Positions 52,228 to 63,331 of a DNA stretch of 64,000 bases are shown piece after piece. Within the stretch, counting starts at the first letter, position 1. Every line of letters begins with the position of its first letter. Both the position numbers and the translations under genes were made by a program. The notes below the pieces were generated by a model, which saw only the letters and a program-made list of their open reading frames with translations, ran no database searches and was not told the DNA's origin. Source of the DNA: Rhabditoides inermis (lineage: Eukaryota; Nematoda; Chromadorea; Rhabditida; Rhabditidae); NCBI GenBank assembly GCA_963966185.1, contig CAWZYM010000367.1, positions 687,501 through 751,500 on the forward strand. Reading direction: 5' to 3'.

Positions 52228-55200
52228 GCGGTTTAATTACCCAAGTTTGAGGTTGCTGATGGCTCTTCTTGGTCTGTCTTCATCGGGTGTTTTTCGTCAA
52301 CTAACTTTCATTATGCTGTCTACTCTTGTAATAACATTTTCTGCTCACATTGTCGTCCCCATCCGGCCTGTGACCTACAATGATATCGATTATATGCGTG
52401 TCCACAGTGTGTCCACAGCCCCCTCTCATCCCCAGTTGACGTCACCCTATAGAATTGCTCACTCGCGACTCTCTCACTTGAAACCGTTGAAATTGCCTAC
52501 TCGAAGCGCAGTGTATGAATGCCCGACTAAAATGCCGAATGTGAGGTGGGAGGCGAAGACCTCCCCCCACCGACGAGTCAAATGGGTGTCCTTCGCTGTG
52601 TCTGAGAGAAATCCTCTGAATCAACTCAACTCAAATATGTCTGTATGCCCGACTGTGAAGCTGAATGCGAAGTGGTACGTCCCCCGCCGGCAAGTCGAAT
52701 GGGTGTGCAGCATTGAGCATTCTACTATCACTACTATCGCGCTTGGTGTGTGCCTTCGGCGTTCGTGTCTGTGTGGTTGTGTGTTGGATTGTGGATGTAC
52801 CACTGGTTCCCGCCAGTGTCCCCCTCTCCCCTCCATCCCTGCAGTACCGATCGATATTGGCTATCACCTTGTGCAAATCAACACTGATATAGAATCCAAC
52901 CCAACATCGGGTGAAAGGAGAAATGAATGGAAAAAAGTGTCAACTGGAGACTACATGAAGAAAAGATGGGAAGAAATGAAGAAAACAATGAGTGACGTGC
53001 TCAGAACAATGGACAGCATAGTGTACGTGAAAGAAATCACCTTTGATAAGGTCATCCTGGAATATCATTTGCGACCAAAAGGCGCTCATATCTCGTACGG
53101 TGTGAATCGTGCCGGCCCGATCCTATCACTCCTACTCTTTCTCTCACTGTGGAGGAGGGGGAAGAGAGTGTGGAAAAGCGAACGATTGAACAGAAAAAGG
53201 AGGGTGAAAGCCCGAAGGCAAATGCAAAAGATGCAGAGAATCATGCAAGAAATGTGGCACAAAATCGTGTACAACAACCATCCTGAAAGGAAAATGATGA
53301 ATGGAAAGAAGAATGGAGAGAAACTGTGCGAATTTGCATACACACCGAGACAGGTGAACGATACACCTCACTCGCTCTTTTCGCAGCCTGTTCCCACGCC
53401 TGTGGGAGCGGGTGAGAGGAGAGAGAGGGAGAGGGAAGGCAGAGCGCACGCAGAGAGTGCTCACATCAATGCAATCGATAAATCAATAATCAAGGCAGAG
53501 GCGAAGAGTGGGGAGTGTGAAGGGATCACTAGCCCTTCCATGCTCACAGCCGAATGTGCATATACACCGCTGATAGACGATGAACCCCTATTCTTCGGAG
53601 GAGGGGATGAATTGATGACAGATGAATCGATATTGAAAAATGGAAAGATACATGTATTGATACCCGCTGCCGGAAGAGTAAAGTGCGGTGGGTGCAATGC
53701 ATCATATACATCACACCTGAGAACGAATGGCGTTGCGCTACACTACAGACAATGCGGCCAAATAAGAACTGCATATTGTCCATGGAAAACCGAGTTGAAC
53801 CTCGAACCGACCACGAAATCAGCTATGTACATCGTGAATGTGTGCAGAGTATGCAAAAAAGAGTTCCCTCAAATGAGGCATGCTCGAAAACATGCGCTTG
53901 AATCACACCCAGAACTACAAGGATTTGAAGAGGGACAAGAAGCTCTCAGAAAACAGCTGATGAACGCGAAAGAAGCGATTCATAAAGAGAGAAGGCAACA
54001 GAAAAGTCAGGATGATTGTGTGGAGTCTGTGTCGGAAACGACACTGGATGCCCCTTCATCCCTCGCACAGCAAACAGCTGATCAGACAGTGGATGATGAT
54101 ATCACCTCTCCCCTCTCTCCGCCCGTTCCCACGGTCGGGGCAGGGAGAGAGAAGAGGAAGAGAAAGCGAGCGGACAGTGCGCAGGCAAAGAGAGCCCGCA
54201 TTGATCCGGGTCAGATCGATAAATCAATGAGTGAGACAGAGACGCAGAGCATGCTATGCGAAGAGACTGCTGGCTGCTCTACATCTACTGCGCGAGAATG
54301 CGAACATGATAGCACAATCGAAATCCCCCACTCGAGTCGCGAAAGTGTGGCGAGAGTGGAGGGAGAACTATCGGCTACACTCGAGCCTGCTCACACCTCG
54401 CTGCCAGCTGGTGTGACCGGGAGAGAAGAGAGAGAGGGACGCGCGCCCACCCAATACGAAACTCTCTCCCCCTTTGAGGGGAGAGAGGAAGACATCAATA
54501 AATCAATGCAATCGATACCATCAATCGATGGTCACACCACCCCAATGGAACACAGCCCGCCAGGCGAGCCGGTTGTGGAAATCGAACAAGTGGAAGAGAA
54601 CATTGTACGTGAAGTGACGTCACAGAGTGACGTAAGTGCAGAATCAAATGACGATTTTCATGAATATCAAATACAAAACGATAAGACGAAGCGGGCGTTT
54701 GCCTGTCTGAACTTCAGTGAGGGTGTGAATTCGCGAATGAGCAACCAGGCGATTCACGCATACCTTCTCACCAAATACCGAGACACCAGCACTTTCATTA
54801 TCAATCCGGCTATCGTGCGCGGAGTGATATGGAATTACAAAGCGAGTGAAATAGAAGTGCATCCGTCTATGAATGACGAGAAATATGAGAGAGTGGTGCT
54901 ACCGTACCACCACAAGGAACATTGGATGCTTGTCGTCGCTGAAAAGGCGAGTGACAGAGCAATCGCATATGACCCGAGGCAACGAGAATCGATTGATTAT
55001 CGATCGAAAGCCAAACTGACGCGGCTCTTTGGCCGAGAGATACAGTATGCCTGCCCCGCTGAATACAGTAAGCAGGAGAGACATGAGATGAATTGCGGTC
55101 TGCGGATCGTATTGATTTTGGAACAACTAATCGATAATCGACCACTCTTCCACTCGGTGGGAGACCTCGAACAATTGCGAGTGCGCATGCGAGTCGCAAT

Positions 55201-58200
55201 CCAAAATGAGAGAACACGCAAAATACCGAAACTGATGGACGCCGATCTATCACATATGCAAATAAACCCTGAGCCACTCTTTGTGAAAGGGAGTTGGTAT
55301 GAGAAGCTCGCGCAAGCGACCGCCTTTGAACAGGTGGAATACGTTGCGGATACGTTTGTGAGACATGCGTACCTGCTGAAAAAGGATAAAATAACTGAGG
55401 CGTACAAGCTACTGAACGATGATTTGCCTTCGTGTGAATCACTCGATGAGAGAGATAGACCAGTGCACCCGAAAAAGAGAAAATCGAACAATGCCCCGCC
55501 CCCTCGGGAAGTGAAGGAGTTGAGGGTACTGTATCGAGAGAACAAGGCGCTTGCTGTGAAACGCATCCTCGGCGAAGAGTCGAAACACTGTGAGATCGGA
55601 ATAAATCGAGTGGAAAACTATTTCCGCAAAACAACAACTGCACACCCGTGCGACAATGAGGCAGTGAGGCGACTTGCCGCCAACCTGCCACGACTGAACA
55701 TCTCCGAATCACTCCTCAGGAGGTTCGGCAAGAAAGAAGTGATGGAAGTGATGAAAAAGAAGTCAGACACTGCTTCCGGACCGGATGGTACCGTATACAG
55801 TGATCTACTGAAAGCCGATCCCGATGTTTCTTTTATGACTGCACTGTTCAATCGGTGTCTGAAAGAACAGCGGATCCCGAAAAGTTGGAAAGAAACTGAT
55901 GTCACTCTGATCTACAAAAAGGGAGACGAGATGGACATTGAGAACTGGAGACCGATTAGTCTGATGAATGTGATATACAAAGTGTACACCACACTCCTCA
56001 CAAAGAGGGTGTGCGAGGTGAAAGGAATTATCAGTGATTGCCAGAAGGGCTTCACAAACAGAGAGGGTTGTCTGGAGAACATTGCGCTTCTCCGCACACC
56101 TATCCACCACATCAAATCGATAAAAGGAGACGTGTGCGTTTCGTGGCTGGACCTCGCCAATGCATTTGGGAGTGTCCCCCACACCGCCATTCTCGAGGCC
56201 TTGAGGGCATTTGGCTTCCCGCCCGAATTCCGCATCATCATCGCAGACCTGTATCAGGGTGCGACAATGCGAGTGAACACAAAGAACGACCAAACCAGAA
56301 ACATTGCGATAAATGCAGGAGTGAAACAGGGAGACCCCATCTCACCTGTCCTCTTCAACATCACACTGGAGATGCTCATCCGAGCACACAAAAAGAGAGT
56401 GAATCCCATGAAAATACTCGGACAGAAGTTCTCTTTGCTGGCTTTTGCCGATGATATGGCAATTGTCACCAAAACACACTCTGAGATGCAGTACCAGCTG
56501 GATAAAATGGCAGAAGACGCAAAGCAGATCAATTTGATTTTCAAGCCGCGCAAATGCGGAACGCTCACTATCCAGATAGGGAAAGTGGTGCAGAAGGAAA
56601 CCAAAATGTACAACCAGTGCATCAGTGTACTAGGTGAGAATGACAGCTACAAATACCTCGGAGTGAATGTGGGATTCCGTGAAATCATCGAGCCCACTGA
56701 GACACTCAATCAGATGACAATCGATATGCGTAAGCTGGCAGCAGTGAGAGGGCATCTCAGCTGCGACCAGCTGAGAGACGCGATCAAAACGTTTGTGATG
56801 TCGCGACTAAACTACATTGCAATGAACGACAAGTGCTCTATGAACAGCATCAACGAACTAGAGAGGACACTCGCGTGTACCATCTCACACATCCAAAACG
56901 TGAAGACTGGAGTGCCGAAGCCGTACCTGTACTGCTCGAAAGGCCTGCACATGCAACATCCGAAAGATACCATGTACAGTGGTAGCCTCAATACGACTAT
57001 GAAGCTACTGTGGTCAGAAGATACGTTCATCCAGACAGTGTTCTGGAATCTACTCGAATACGTTGCAATCACTTGGATAGGGCCGCAACAAGCGAGCACC
57101 TGTGATAAGAAAGAGCTGTGTGCGAGATATCTGAATGATGAGAATATTGGATACCGTATCGGATCGTACGGTGGACAGACAAACATGATGCGAAACTGCA
57201 GAGAGGCAGTGCGCCATATGAGGAGGTCACTTCACCTGTTCGAGGTGAAATGGATCGATAATCAGCTGGTTGTCGAGATACAAGCGACACCGACTAGCAA
57301 GAAATCTACGACCGGTCCGAAAGCCAAACATCTCCTAAAACGGAGAATCACGGCTGCACTCGATGAGTGCAATGTCGAAAGAATGAGTACCGAATACGCA
57401 ACTATGAGCAACAACTTCGACATGTTCATGCAGGACAGTCGGAATGCGAGAATTCTCAAGAACAATCAACCATATGCAACCGACAGTGCTCTGGAGTGGA
57501 GACATCGGGCAATGCTCGATACTCTGCCCCTAAAAGGAGCGAGAACGAATACGAGAAGTGCCGAGTGTGACCGAATGTGCACATCGTGCAACGAGAACCA
57601 ACTCGAAAGCCTCTCCCATGTGCTCAATAGATGCAAGGTGCATTTGGGTATGGGAATGGTGGAGAGACACAACAACATCCAAGACATAATCGTGGCAGCC
57701 GCGGAAAAGGCGGCGGTGAATCGAAATGCCTGGATCGAGACAGACACTCGCAACTCGATCGATGGCGGCAATTTGCGGCCGGACATTGTGTTGTCGAGAG
57801 AGAGTGAAAAGCAGGTGGTGATTTTGGATGTGCGCGTTTCATTCGGAAATGGAATCGCCTCATTCGAACGCGCCGCGACTGATAAGATCGAGAAATACAC
57901 GGCTATTGCTGAAACGTACAAGGCATTGGGATACACTGTGTCCCTCCATCCATTCCTGGTCAGCTCTCTAGGAGACTACTGGAAAGAGAATGATGAAGCG
58001 ATGAAATCACTGGGAATACCCAAGTCAGAGTGGAGTGAGCTCATCTCTCAGATCCAGGGAGAGACACTCGAATACTCGAAAGCAATCTACTACATGCATA
58101 CAATGGGGGAGGCGTATTCACCCAAATATGGAAAGAACCGACCCGAAAAAGCATTGAAGATGATCGATCGATACAAACAGTACTATGCCCGCCGGGCGGA

Positions 58201-58510
58201 AGAGAGAGAAAACGACAACATGCAAAGGCAATGAGAGAAAATCACATTTGATCTACCAACATCTGTACTCGCGTAGGGCCGTCTCTCACCCCGTGACATG
58301 GGGAGAAAGAGAGCGGTCCGAGAGAGCGCGATACAGCCGGCTGCCCCGTTCGCCCCGACGCTTCAAGGCTGCTGCGACCAAGCGACTTCTGCCGAGGGAC
58401 CGTCGACGGGAGCGGCCGGACCTCCACACCCCACCCCGCACCCCGCACCATGCACAACAACATCAACGCCTCCCCCCAACCATTGAGATTGATAATAAAT
58501 CTCTTTTATC
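52228..58510 (+). mobile_element. NeSL-like non-LTR retrotransposon, copy 2
   Basis: Offset 9584 from copy 1 with the same flanks, same SL1 leader (52230-52251), same ~7-bp target loss and same 3' end. Since both junctions and flanking monomers are shared, this is a product of segmental duplication rather than a second insertion. Confidence 0.9.
52259..58234 (+). CDS. NeSL-like retrotransposon polyprotein, copy 2
   Basis: The predicted protein is identical to copy 1 over all 1,991 residues, with the same domains: 2A-like relic, C2H2 finger, Ulp1-like protease, reverse transcriptase with FADD, CCHC and restriction-like endonuclease. The codon at 53942-53944 is GCT instead of GCC (Ala). Start chosen at the first ATG after the SL1 leader. 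Confidence 0.93.
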   Translation: MALLGLSSSGVFRQLTFIMLSTLVITFSAHIVVPIRPVTYNDIDYMRVHSVSTAPSHPQLTSPYRIAHSRLSHLKPLKLPTRSAVYECPTKMPNVRWEAKTSPHRRVKWVSFAVSERNPLNQLNSNMSVCPTVKLNAKWYVPRRQVEWVCSIEHSTITTIALGVCLRRSCLCGCVLDCGCTTGSRQCPPLPSIPAVPIDIGYHLVQINTDIESNPTSGERRNEWKKVSTGDYMKKRWEEMKKTMSDVLRTMDSIVYVKEITFDKVILEYHLRPKGAHISYGVNRAGPILSLLLFLSLWRRGKRVWKSERLNRKRRVKARRQMQKMQRIMQEMWHKIVYNNHPERKMMNGKKNGEKLCEFAYTPRQVNDTPHSLFSQPVPTPVGAGERREREREGRAHAESAHINAIDKSIIKAEAKSGECEGITSPSMLTAECAYTPLIDDEPLFFGGGDELMTDESILKNGKIHVLIPAAGRVKCGGCNASYTSHLRTNGVALHYRQCGQIRTAYCPWKTELNLEPTTKSAMYIVNVCRVCKKEFPQMRHARKHALESHPELQGFEEGQEALRKQLMNAKEAIHKERRQQKSQDDCVESVSETTLDAPSSLAQQTADQTVDDDITSPLSPPVPTVGAGREKRKRKRADSAQAKRARIDPGQIDKSMSETETQSMLCEETAGCSTSTARECEHDSTIEIPHSSRESVARVEGELSATLEPAHTSLPAGVTGREEREGRAPTQYETLSPFEGREEDINKSMQSIPSIDGHTTPMEHSPPGEPVVEIEQVEENIVREVTSQSDVSAESNDDFHEYQIQNDKTKRAFACLNFSEGVNSRMSNQAIHAYLLTKYRDTSTFIINPAIVRGVIWNYKASEIEVHPSMNDEKYERVVLPYHHKEHWMLVVAEKASDRAIAYDPRQRESIDYRSKAKLTRLFGREIQYACPAEYSKQERHEMNCGLRIVLILEQLIDNRPLFHSVGDLEQLRVRMRVAIQNERTRKIPKLMDADLSHMQINPEPLFVKGSWYEKLAQATAFEQVEYVADTFVRHAYLLKKDKITEAYKLLNDDLPSCESLDERDRPVHPKKRKSNNAPPPREVKELRVLYRENKALAVKRILGEESKHCEIGINRVENYFRKTTTAHPCDNEAVRRLAANLPRLNISESLLRRFGKKEVMEVMKKKSDTASGPDGTVYSDLLKADPDVSFMTALFNRCLKEQRIPKSWKETDVTLIYKKGDEMDIENWRPISLMNVIYKVYTTLLTKRVCEVKGIISDCQKGFTNREGCLENIALLRTPIHHIKSIKGDVCVSWLDLANAFGSVPHTAILEALRAFGFPPEFRIIIADLYQGATMRVNTKNDQTRNIAINAGVKQGDPISPVLFNITLEMLIRAHKKRVNPMKILGQKFSLLAFADDMAIVTKTHSEMQYQLDKMAEDAKQINLIFKPRKCGTLTIQIGKVVQKETKMYNQCISVLGENDSYKYLGVNVGFREIIEPTETLNQMTIDMRKLAAVRGHLSCDQLRDAIKTFVMSRLNYIAMNDKCSMNSINELERTLACTISHIQNVKTGVPKPYLYCSKGLHMQHPKDTMYSGSLNTTMKLLWSEDTFIQTVFWNLLEYVAITWIGPQQASTCDKKELCARYLNDENIGYRIGSYGGQTNMMRNCREAVRHMRRSLHLFEVKWIDNQLVVEIQATPTSKKSTTGPKAKHLLKRRITAALDECNVERMSTEYATMSNNFDMFMQDSRNARILKNNQPYATDSALEWRHRAMLDTLPLKGARTNTRSAECDRMCTSCNENQLESLSHVLNRCKVHLGMGMVERHNNIQDIIVAAAEKAAVNRNAWIETDTRNSIDGGNLRPDIVLSRESEKQVVILDVRVSFGNGIASFERAATDKIEKYTAIAETYKALGYTVSLHPFLVSSLGDYWKENDEAMKSLGIPKSEWSELISQIQGETLEYSKAIYYMHTMGEAYSPKYGKNRPEKALKMIDRYKQYYARRAEERENDNMQRQ

Positions 58511-61101
58511 ACAGACAATTCTCCTTACAGTCAACGTCAGAATATAATTTCGGATACCTGACACCACCCCGAGAAAACGTACCACTCAACTATGCGGTTT
58601 CCATGAAAAATTGGCGAAAAATCCGTTGCCCAAAAGAGATTGTGGTGGCAGGTGGCTGAGATTTGAAAACGTTTTTACTGCAAAAAAGAGTTTATCATGA
58701 ATGCGAATGTTTTCACGTGATGCAGATAATGCTTATCAATTAATTTCCGCTGTTCAATATCTTTTCGGAGTTCGCAAGTGATCGCCTGGTGATAAAAGCG
58801 GCTTGATTTTGCAAATCGATCAACATTGCTCTATGATTAACAGACAAATCTTCTTACAGTCAACGTCAGAATATAATTTAGGATACCTGACACCACCCCG
58901 AGAAAACGTACCACTCAACTATGCGGTTTCCATGAAAAATTGGCGAAAAACCCGTTGCCCGAAAGAGATTGTGGTGGCAGGTGGCTGAGATTTGAATACG
59001 TTTTATGTGCAAACGAAACGTCTATCAAAAATGCTAATGTTTTTCTGAGATGCAGATAATACTTATCAATTTATTTCCTTTGTTCAATATCTTTTCGGAG
59101 CTCGCAAGTGATCGCCTGGTGATCAAAGCAGCTTGATTTTGCAAATCGATCAACATTGCTCTATGATTAACAGACAAATCTCCTTACAGTCAACGTCAGA
59201 ATATAATTTCGGATACCTGACACCACCCCGAGTAAACGTACCACTCAACTATGCGGTTTCCATGAAAAATTGGCGAAAAATCCGTTGCCCGAAAGAGATT
59301 GTGGTGGCAGGTGGCTGAGATTTGAATACGTTTTATGTGCAAACGAAACGTCTATCAAAAATGCTAATGTTTTTCTGAGATGCAGATAATACCTATCAAT
59401 TTATTTCCGCTCTTCAATATCTTTTTGGAGCTCGCAAACGATCGCCTGGTGATCAAAGCGGCTTGACTTTGCAAATCGATCAACATTGCTCTATGATTAA
59501 CAGACAAATCTCCTTACAGTCAACGTCAGAATATAATTTAGGATACCTGACACCACCCCGAGAAAACGTACCACTCAACTATGCGGTTTCCATCAAGAAA
59601 TTGGCGAAAAACCCGTTGCCCAAAAGAGATTGTGGTGGCAGGTGGCTGAGATTTGAATACGTTTTATGTGCAAACGAAACGTCTATCAAAAATGCTAATG
59701 TTTTTCTGAGATGCAGATAATACCTATCAATTTATTTCCGCTCTTCAATATCTTTTTGGAGCTCGCAAACGATCGCCTGGTGATCAAAGCGGCTTGACTT
59801 TGCAAATCGATCAACATTGCTCTATGATTAACAGACAAATCTCCTTACAGTCAACGTCAGAATATAATTTAGGATACCTGACACCACCCCGAGAAAACGT
59901 ACCACTCAACTATGCGGTTTCCATCAAGAAATTGGCGAAAAACCCGTTGCCCAAAAGAGATTGTGGTGGCAGGTGGCTGAGATTTGAATACGTTTTATGT
60001 GCAAACGAAACGTCTATCAAAAATGCTAATGTTTTTTTTTCTGAAATGCAGATAATACTTATCAATTTATTTCCGCTGTTCCATATCTTTTCGGAGCTCG
60101 CAAGTGATCGCCTGGTGATCAAAGCGGCTTGAATTTGCAAATCGATCAACATTGCTCTATGATTAACAGACAAATCTTCTTACAGTCAACGTCAGAATAT
60201 AAATTAGGATACCTGACACCACCCCGAGTAAACGTACCACTCAACTATGCGGTTTCCATGAAAAATTGGCGAAAAACCCGTTGCCCAAAAGAGATTGTGG
60301 TGGCAGGTGGCTGAGATTTGAATACGTTTTATGTGCAAACGAAACGTCTATCAAAAATGCTAATGTTTTTTTTTCTGAAATGCAGATAATACTTATCAAT
60401 TTATTTCCGCTGTTCCATATCTTTTCGGAGCTCGCAAGTGATCGCCTGGTGATCAAAGCGGCTTGAATTTGCAAATCGATCAACATTGCTCTATGATTAA
60501 CAGACAAATCTTCTTACAGTCAACGTCAGAATATAAATTAGGATACCTGACACCACCCCGAGTAAACGTACCACTCAACTATGCGGTTTCCATGAAAAAT
60601 TGGCGAAAAACCCGTTGCCCAAAAGAGATTGTGGTGGCAGGTGGCTGAGATTTGAATACGTTTTTACTGCAAAAAAGAGTCTATCATGAATGCGAATGTT
60701 TTTACGTGATGCAGATAATGCTTATCAATTAATTTCCGCTGTTCAATACCTTTTCGGAGCTCGCAAGTGATCGCCTGGTGATCAAAGCGGCTTGAATTTG
60801 CAAATCGATCAACATTGCTCTATGATTAACAGACAAATCTTCTTACAGTCAACGTCAGAATATAAATTAGGATACCTGACACCACCCCGAGTAAACGTAC
60901 CACTCAACTATGCGGTTTCCATGAAAAATTGGCGAAAAAACCGTTGCCCAAAAGAGATTGTGGTGGCAGGTGGCTGAGATTTGAATACGTTTTACTGCAA
61001 AAAAGAGTCTATCATGAATGCGAATGTTTTTACGTGATGCAGATAATGCTTATCAATTAACTTCCGCTGTTCAATATCTTTTCGGAGCTCGCAAGTGATC
61101 G

Positions 61102-61140
61102 CGAAACTTTGATAATACCTCAAACTTGGGTAATTAAACC
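61102..61140 (-). pseudogene. SL1 RNA gene, truncated end copy
   Basis: The leader exon is intact (61119-61140) with 17 nt of the intron-like part. The Sm site and 3' hairpin are replaced by satellite sequence. Without the Sm site the RNA should be non-functional. Confidence 0.9.
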
Positions 61141-61360
61141 GATGCTGATGTGGTAGAATTCTGATTATGCCCCCGAGGCAACAAAATAAACACGGGGTTA
61201 CGGCATTCAGGCCCATTAAGGTGATGTGTATGGTGTATTTTGTGATAGTGGTGTAAATAGCTTTGTGTACGGGTGGTGTATGTTATGGGGGCACTTGGTA
61301 TTATAAGTTTCGATAAGAACTAGTTACGGCATGCTCGCCTCACTTTCAAATATATTTTGT

Positions 61361-61453
61361 GCTCCGCCAAAGGCAGAGCGTTCCAAAATTTGATTCACCA
61401 CATCACAAGATGAGCAAAACTTTGATAATACCTCAAACTTGGGTAATTAAACC
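61361..61453 (-). ncRNA. SL1 spliced-leader RNA, copy 2
   Basis: Donor RNA for trans-splicing. The 22-nt leader (61432-61453) ends in AG before donor GT. The Sm site AATTTTGGAA (61381-61390) is followed by a 3' hairpin GCTCTGCC-TTT-GGCGGAGC (61361-61379). The order and the AATTTTGGAACG block match C. elegans SL1 RNA. Length about 93-97 nt. Confidence 0.95.
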
Positions 61454-61673
61454 GATGCTGATGTGGTAGAATTCTGAATATGCCTCCGAGGCAACAAAAT
61501 AAAAACGGATTTACGGCATTCAGGCCCATTAAGGTGACGTGTATGGTGTATTTTGTGATAGTGGTGTAAATAGCTATGTGTACGGGTGGTGTATGTTTTG
61601 GGGGCACTTGGTACTATAAGTTTTCATAAGAACTAGTTACGGCATGCTCGCATCACTTTCAATTAAATATTGT

Positions 61674-61766
61674 GCTCCGCCAAAGGCAGAGCGTTCCAAA
61701 ATTTGATTCACCACATCACAAGATGAGCGAAACTTTGATAATACCTCAAACTTGGGTAATAAAACC
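61674..61766 (-). ncRNA. SL1 RNA, copy 3 (leader variant)
   Basis: Same layout, but the leader starts GGTTTTATTACCC: A to T at leader nucleotide 6. The Sm site and hairpin are intact. Confidence 0.9.
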
Positions 61767-61986
61767 GATGCTGATGTGGTAGAATTCTGAATATGCCCCT
61801 GAGGCAACAAAATAAAAACGGGTTTACGGCATTCAGGCTCATTAAGGTGACGTGTATGGTGTATTTTGTGATAGTGGTGTAAATAGCTATGTGTACGGGT
61901 GGTGTATGTTATGGGGGCACTTAGTACTATAAGTTTCCAAAAGAACTAGTTACGGCATGCACGCATCACTTTCAAATATATATTGT

Positions 61987-62079
61987 GCTCCGCCAAAGGC
62001 AGAGCGTTCCAAAATTTGATTCACCACATCACAAGATGAGCGAAACTTTGATAATACCTCAAACTTGGGTAATTAAACC
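61987..62079 (-). ncRNA. SL1 RNA, copy 4
   Basis: Canonical leader at 62058-62079, intact Sm site and hairpin. Confidence 0.95.
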
Positions 62080-62299
62080 GATGCTGATGTGGTAGAATTC
62101 AGAATATGCCCCCGAGGCAACAAAATAAAAACGGATTTACGGCATTCAGGCCCATTAAGGTGACGTGTATGGTGTATTTTGTGATAGTGGTGTAAATAGC
62201 TATATGTACGGGTGGTGTATGTTATGGGGGCACTTGGTACTATAAGTTTTCATAAGAACTAGTTACGGCATGCTCGCATCACTTTCAAATAAATATTGT

Positions 62300-62392
62300 G
62301 CTCCGCCAAAGGCAGAGCGTTCCAAAATTTGATTCACCACATCACAAGATGAGCGAAACTTTGATAATACCTCAAACTTGGGTAATAAAACC
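62300..62392 (-). ncRNA. SL1 RNA, copy 5 (leader variant)
   Basis: Carries the same leader nucleotide 6 change as copy 3. The whole repeat unit resembles that of copy 3, so the pair reflects a two-unit duplication. Confidence 0.9.
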
Positions 62393-62612
62393 GATGCTGA
62401 TGTGGTAGAATTCTGAATATGCCCCTGAGGCAACAAAATAAAAACGGGTTTACGGCATTCAGGCTCATTAAGGTGACGTGTATGGTGTATTTTGTGATAG
62501 TGGTGTAAATAGCTATGTGTACGGGTGGTGTATGTTATGGGGGCACTTAGTACTATAAGTTTCCAAAAGAACTAGTTACGGCATGCACGCATCACTTTCA
62601 AACATATATTGT

Positions 62613-62705
62613 GCTCCGCCAAAGGCAGAGCGTTCCAAAATTTGATTTACCACATCACAAGATGAGCGAAACTTTGATAATACCTCAAACTTGGGTAATT
62701 AAACC
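62613..62705 (-). ncRNA. SL1 RNA, copy 6
   Basis: Canonical leader at 62684-62705; intact Sm site and hairpin. Confidence 0.95.
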
Positions 62706-62925
62706 GATGCTGATGTGGTAGAATTCTGATTATGCCCCCGAGGCAACAAAATAAACACGGGGTTACGGCATTTAGGCCCATTAAGGTGACGTGTATGGTG
62801 TATTTTGTGATAGTGGTGTAAATAGCTATGTGTACGGGTGGTGTATGTTATAGGGGCACTTGGTATTATAAGTTTCGATAAGAACTAGTTACGGCATGCT
62901 CGCCTCACTTTCAAATATATACTGT

Positions 62926-63018
62926 GTTCCGCCAAAGGCAGAGCGTTCCAAAATTTGATTCACCACATTACAAGATGAGCAAAACTTTGATAATACCTCA
63001 AACTTGGGTAATTAAACC
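62926..63018 (-). ncRNA. SL1 RNA, copy 7
   Basis: Canonical leader at 62997-63018. The distal hairpin arm reads GGCGGAAC instead of GGCGGAGC, giving one mismatch in the 3' stem. Confidence 0.9.
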
Positions 63019-63238
63019 GATGCTGATGTGGTAGAATTCTGAATATGCCCCCGAGGCAATAAAATAAAAACGGATTTACGGCATTCAGGCCCATTAAGGT
63101 GACGTGTATGGTGTATTTTGTGATAGTGGTGTGAATAGCTTTGTGTACGGGTGGTGTATGTTATGGGGGCACTTGGTACTATAAGTTTTCATAAGAACTA
63201 GTTACGGCATGCTCGCATCACTTTCAAATATATATTGT

Positions 63239-63331
63239 GCTCCGCCAAAGGCAAAGCGTTCCAAAATTTGATTCACCACATCACAAGATGAGCGAAACTT
63301 TGATAATACCTCAAACTTGGGTAATTAAACC
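63239..63331 (-). ncRNA. SL1 RNA, copy 8
   Basis: Canonical leader at 63310-63331. The first hairpin arm reads GCTTTGCC, weakening one pair. Confidence 0.9.

Larger units (their letters stand above)
41051..60224. repeat. Tandem duplication of ~9.59 kb (41051-50640 and 50641-60224)
   Basis: Sequence from 41051 recurs at 50641 (offset 9590), and sequence from about 42530 to 50640 recurs at 52114-60224 (offset 9584). Each copy contains one retrotransposon. The junctions fall inside the same satellite block GGATACCTGACACCACCC, so unequal exchange between monomers is the likely cause. A patch at about 42070-42530 against 51660-52113 is not identical, suggesting later conversion. Within the element I found one difference by eye, C44360 against T53944, silent. 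Confidence 0.9.
26403..61101. repeat. ~330-bp satellite array, about 55 monomers with insertions
   Basis: Head-to-tail monomers of 330-331 bp, readable from repeated blocks such as TTGCAAATCGATCAACATTG, CTGACACCACCCCGAG, GATTGTGGTGGCAGGTGGCT and GTGATCGCCTGGTGATC. Two main variants alternate. One has GTTTTATGTGCAAACGAAACG; the other has GTTTTTAATGCAAAAAAGAG with GTTTTTACGTTATGCAG. Higher-order repeats are visible: a four-monomer unit of about 1,316 bp (31405 repeats at 32720) and longer copies (36255 repeats at 39630). Single-base indels change the reading frame between monomers, so the recurring 61-85-residue ORF is not a selected protein. Five kinds of insertion interrupt it. The array begins 120 bp after the UCH stop codon. 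Confidence 0.95.

Noticed and set aside
26572..60977. Repeated 61-85-residue ORFs (IDQHCSMINRQ.. family) as a small-protein gene family
   Set aside because: They recur only because the satellite recurs. Single-base indels shift the frame in several monomers, starts and stops vary, and there is no splice or regulatory context.
26403..61101. CRISPR array
   Set aside because: Repeat units are ~330 bp, contiguous, without unique spacers, and the setting is eukaryotic.
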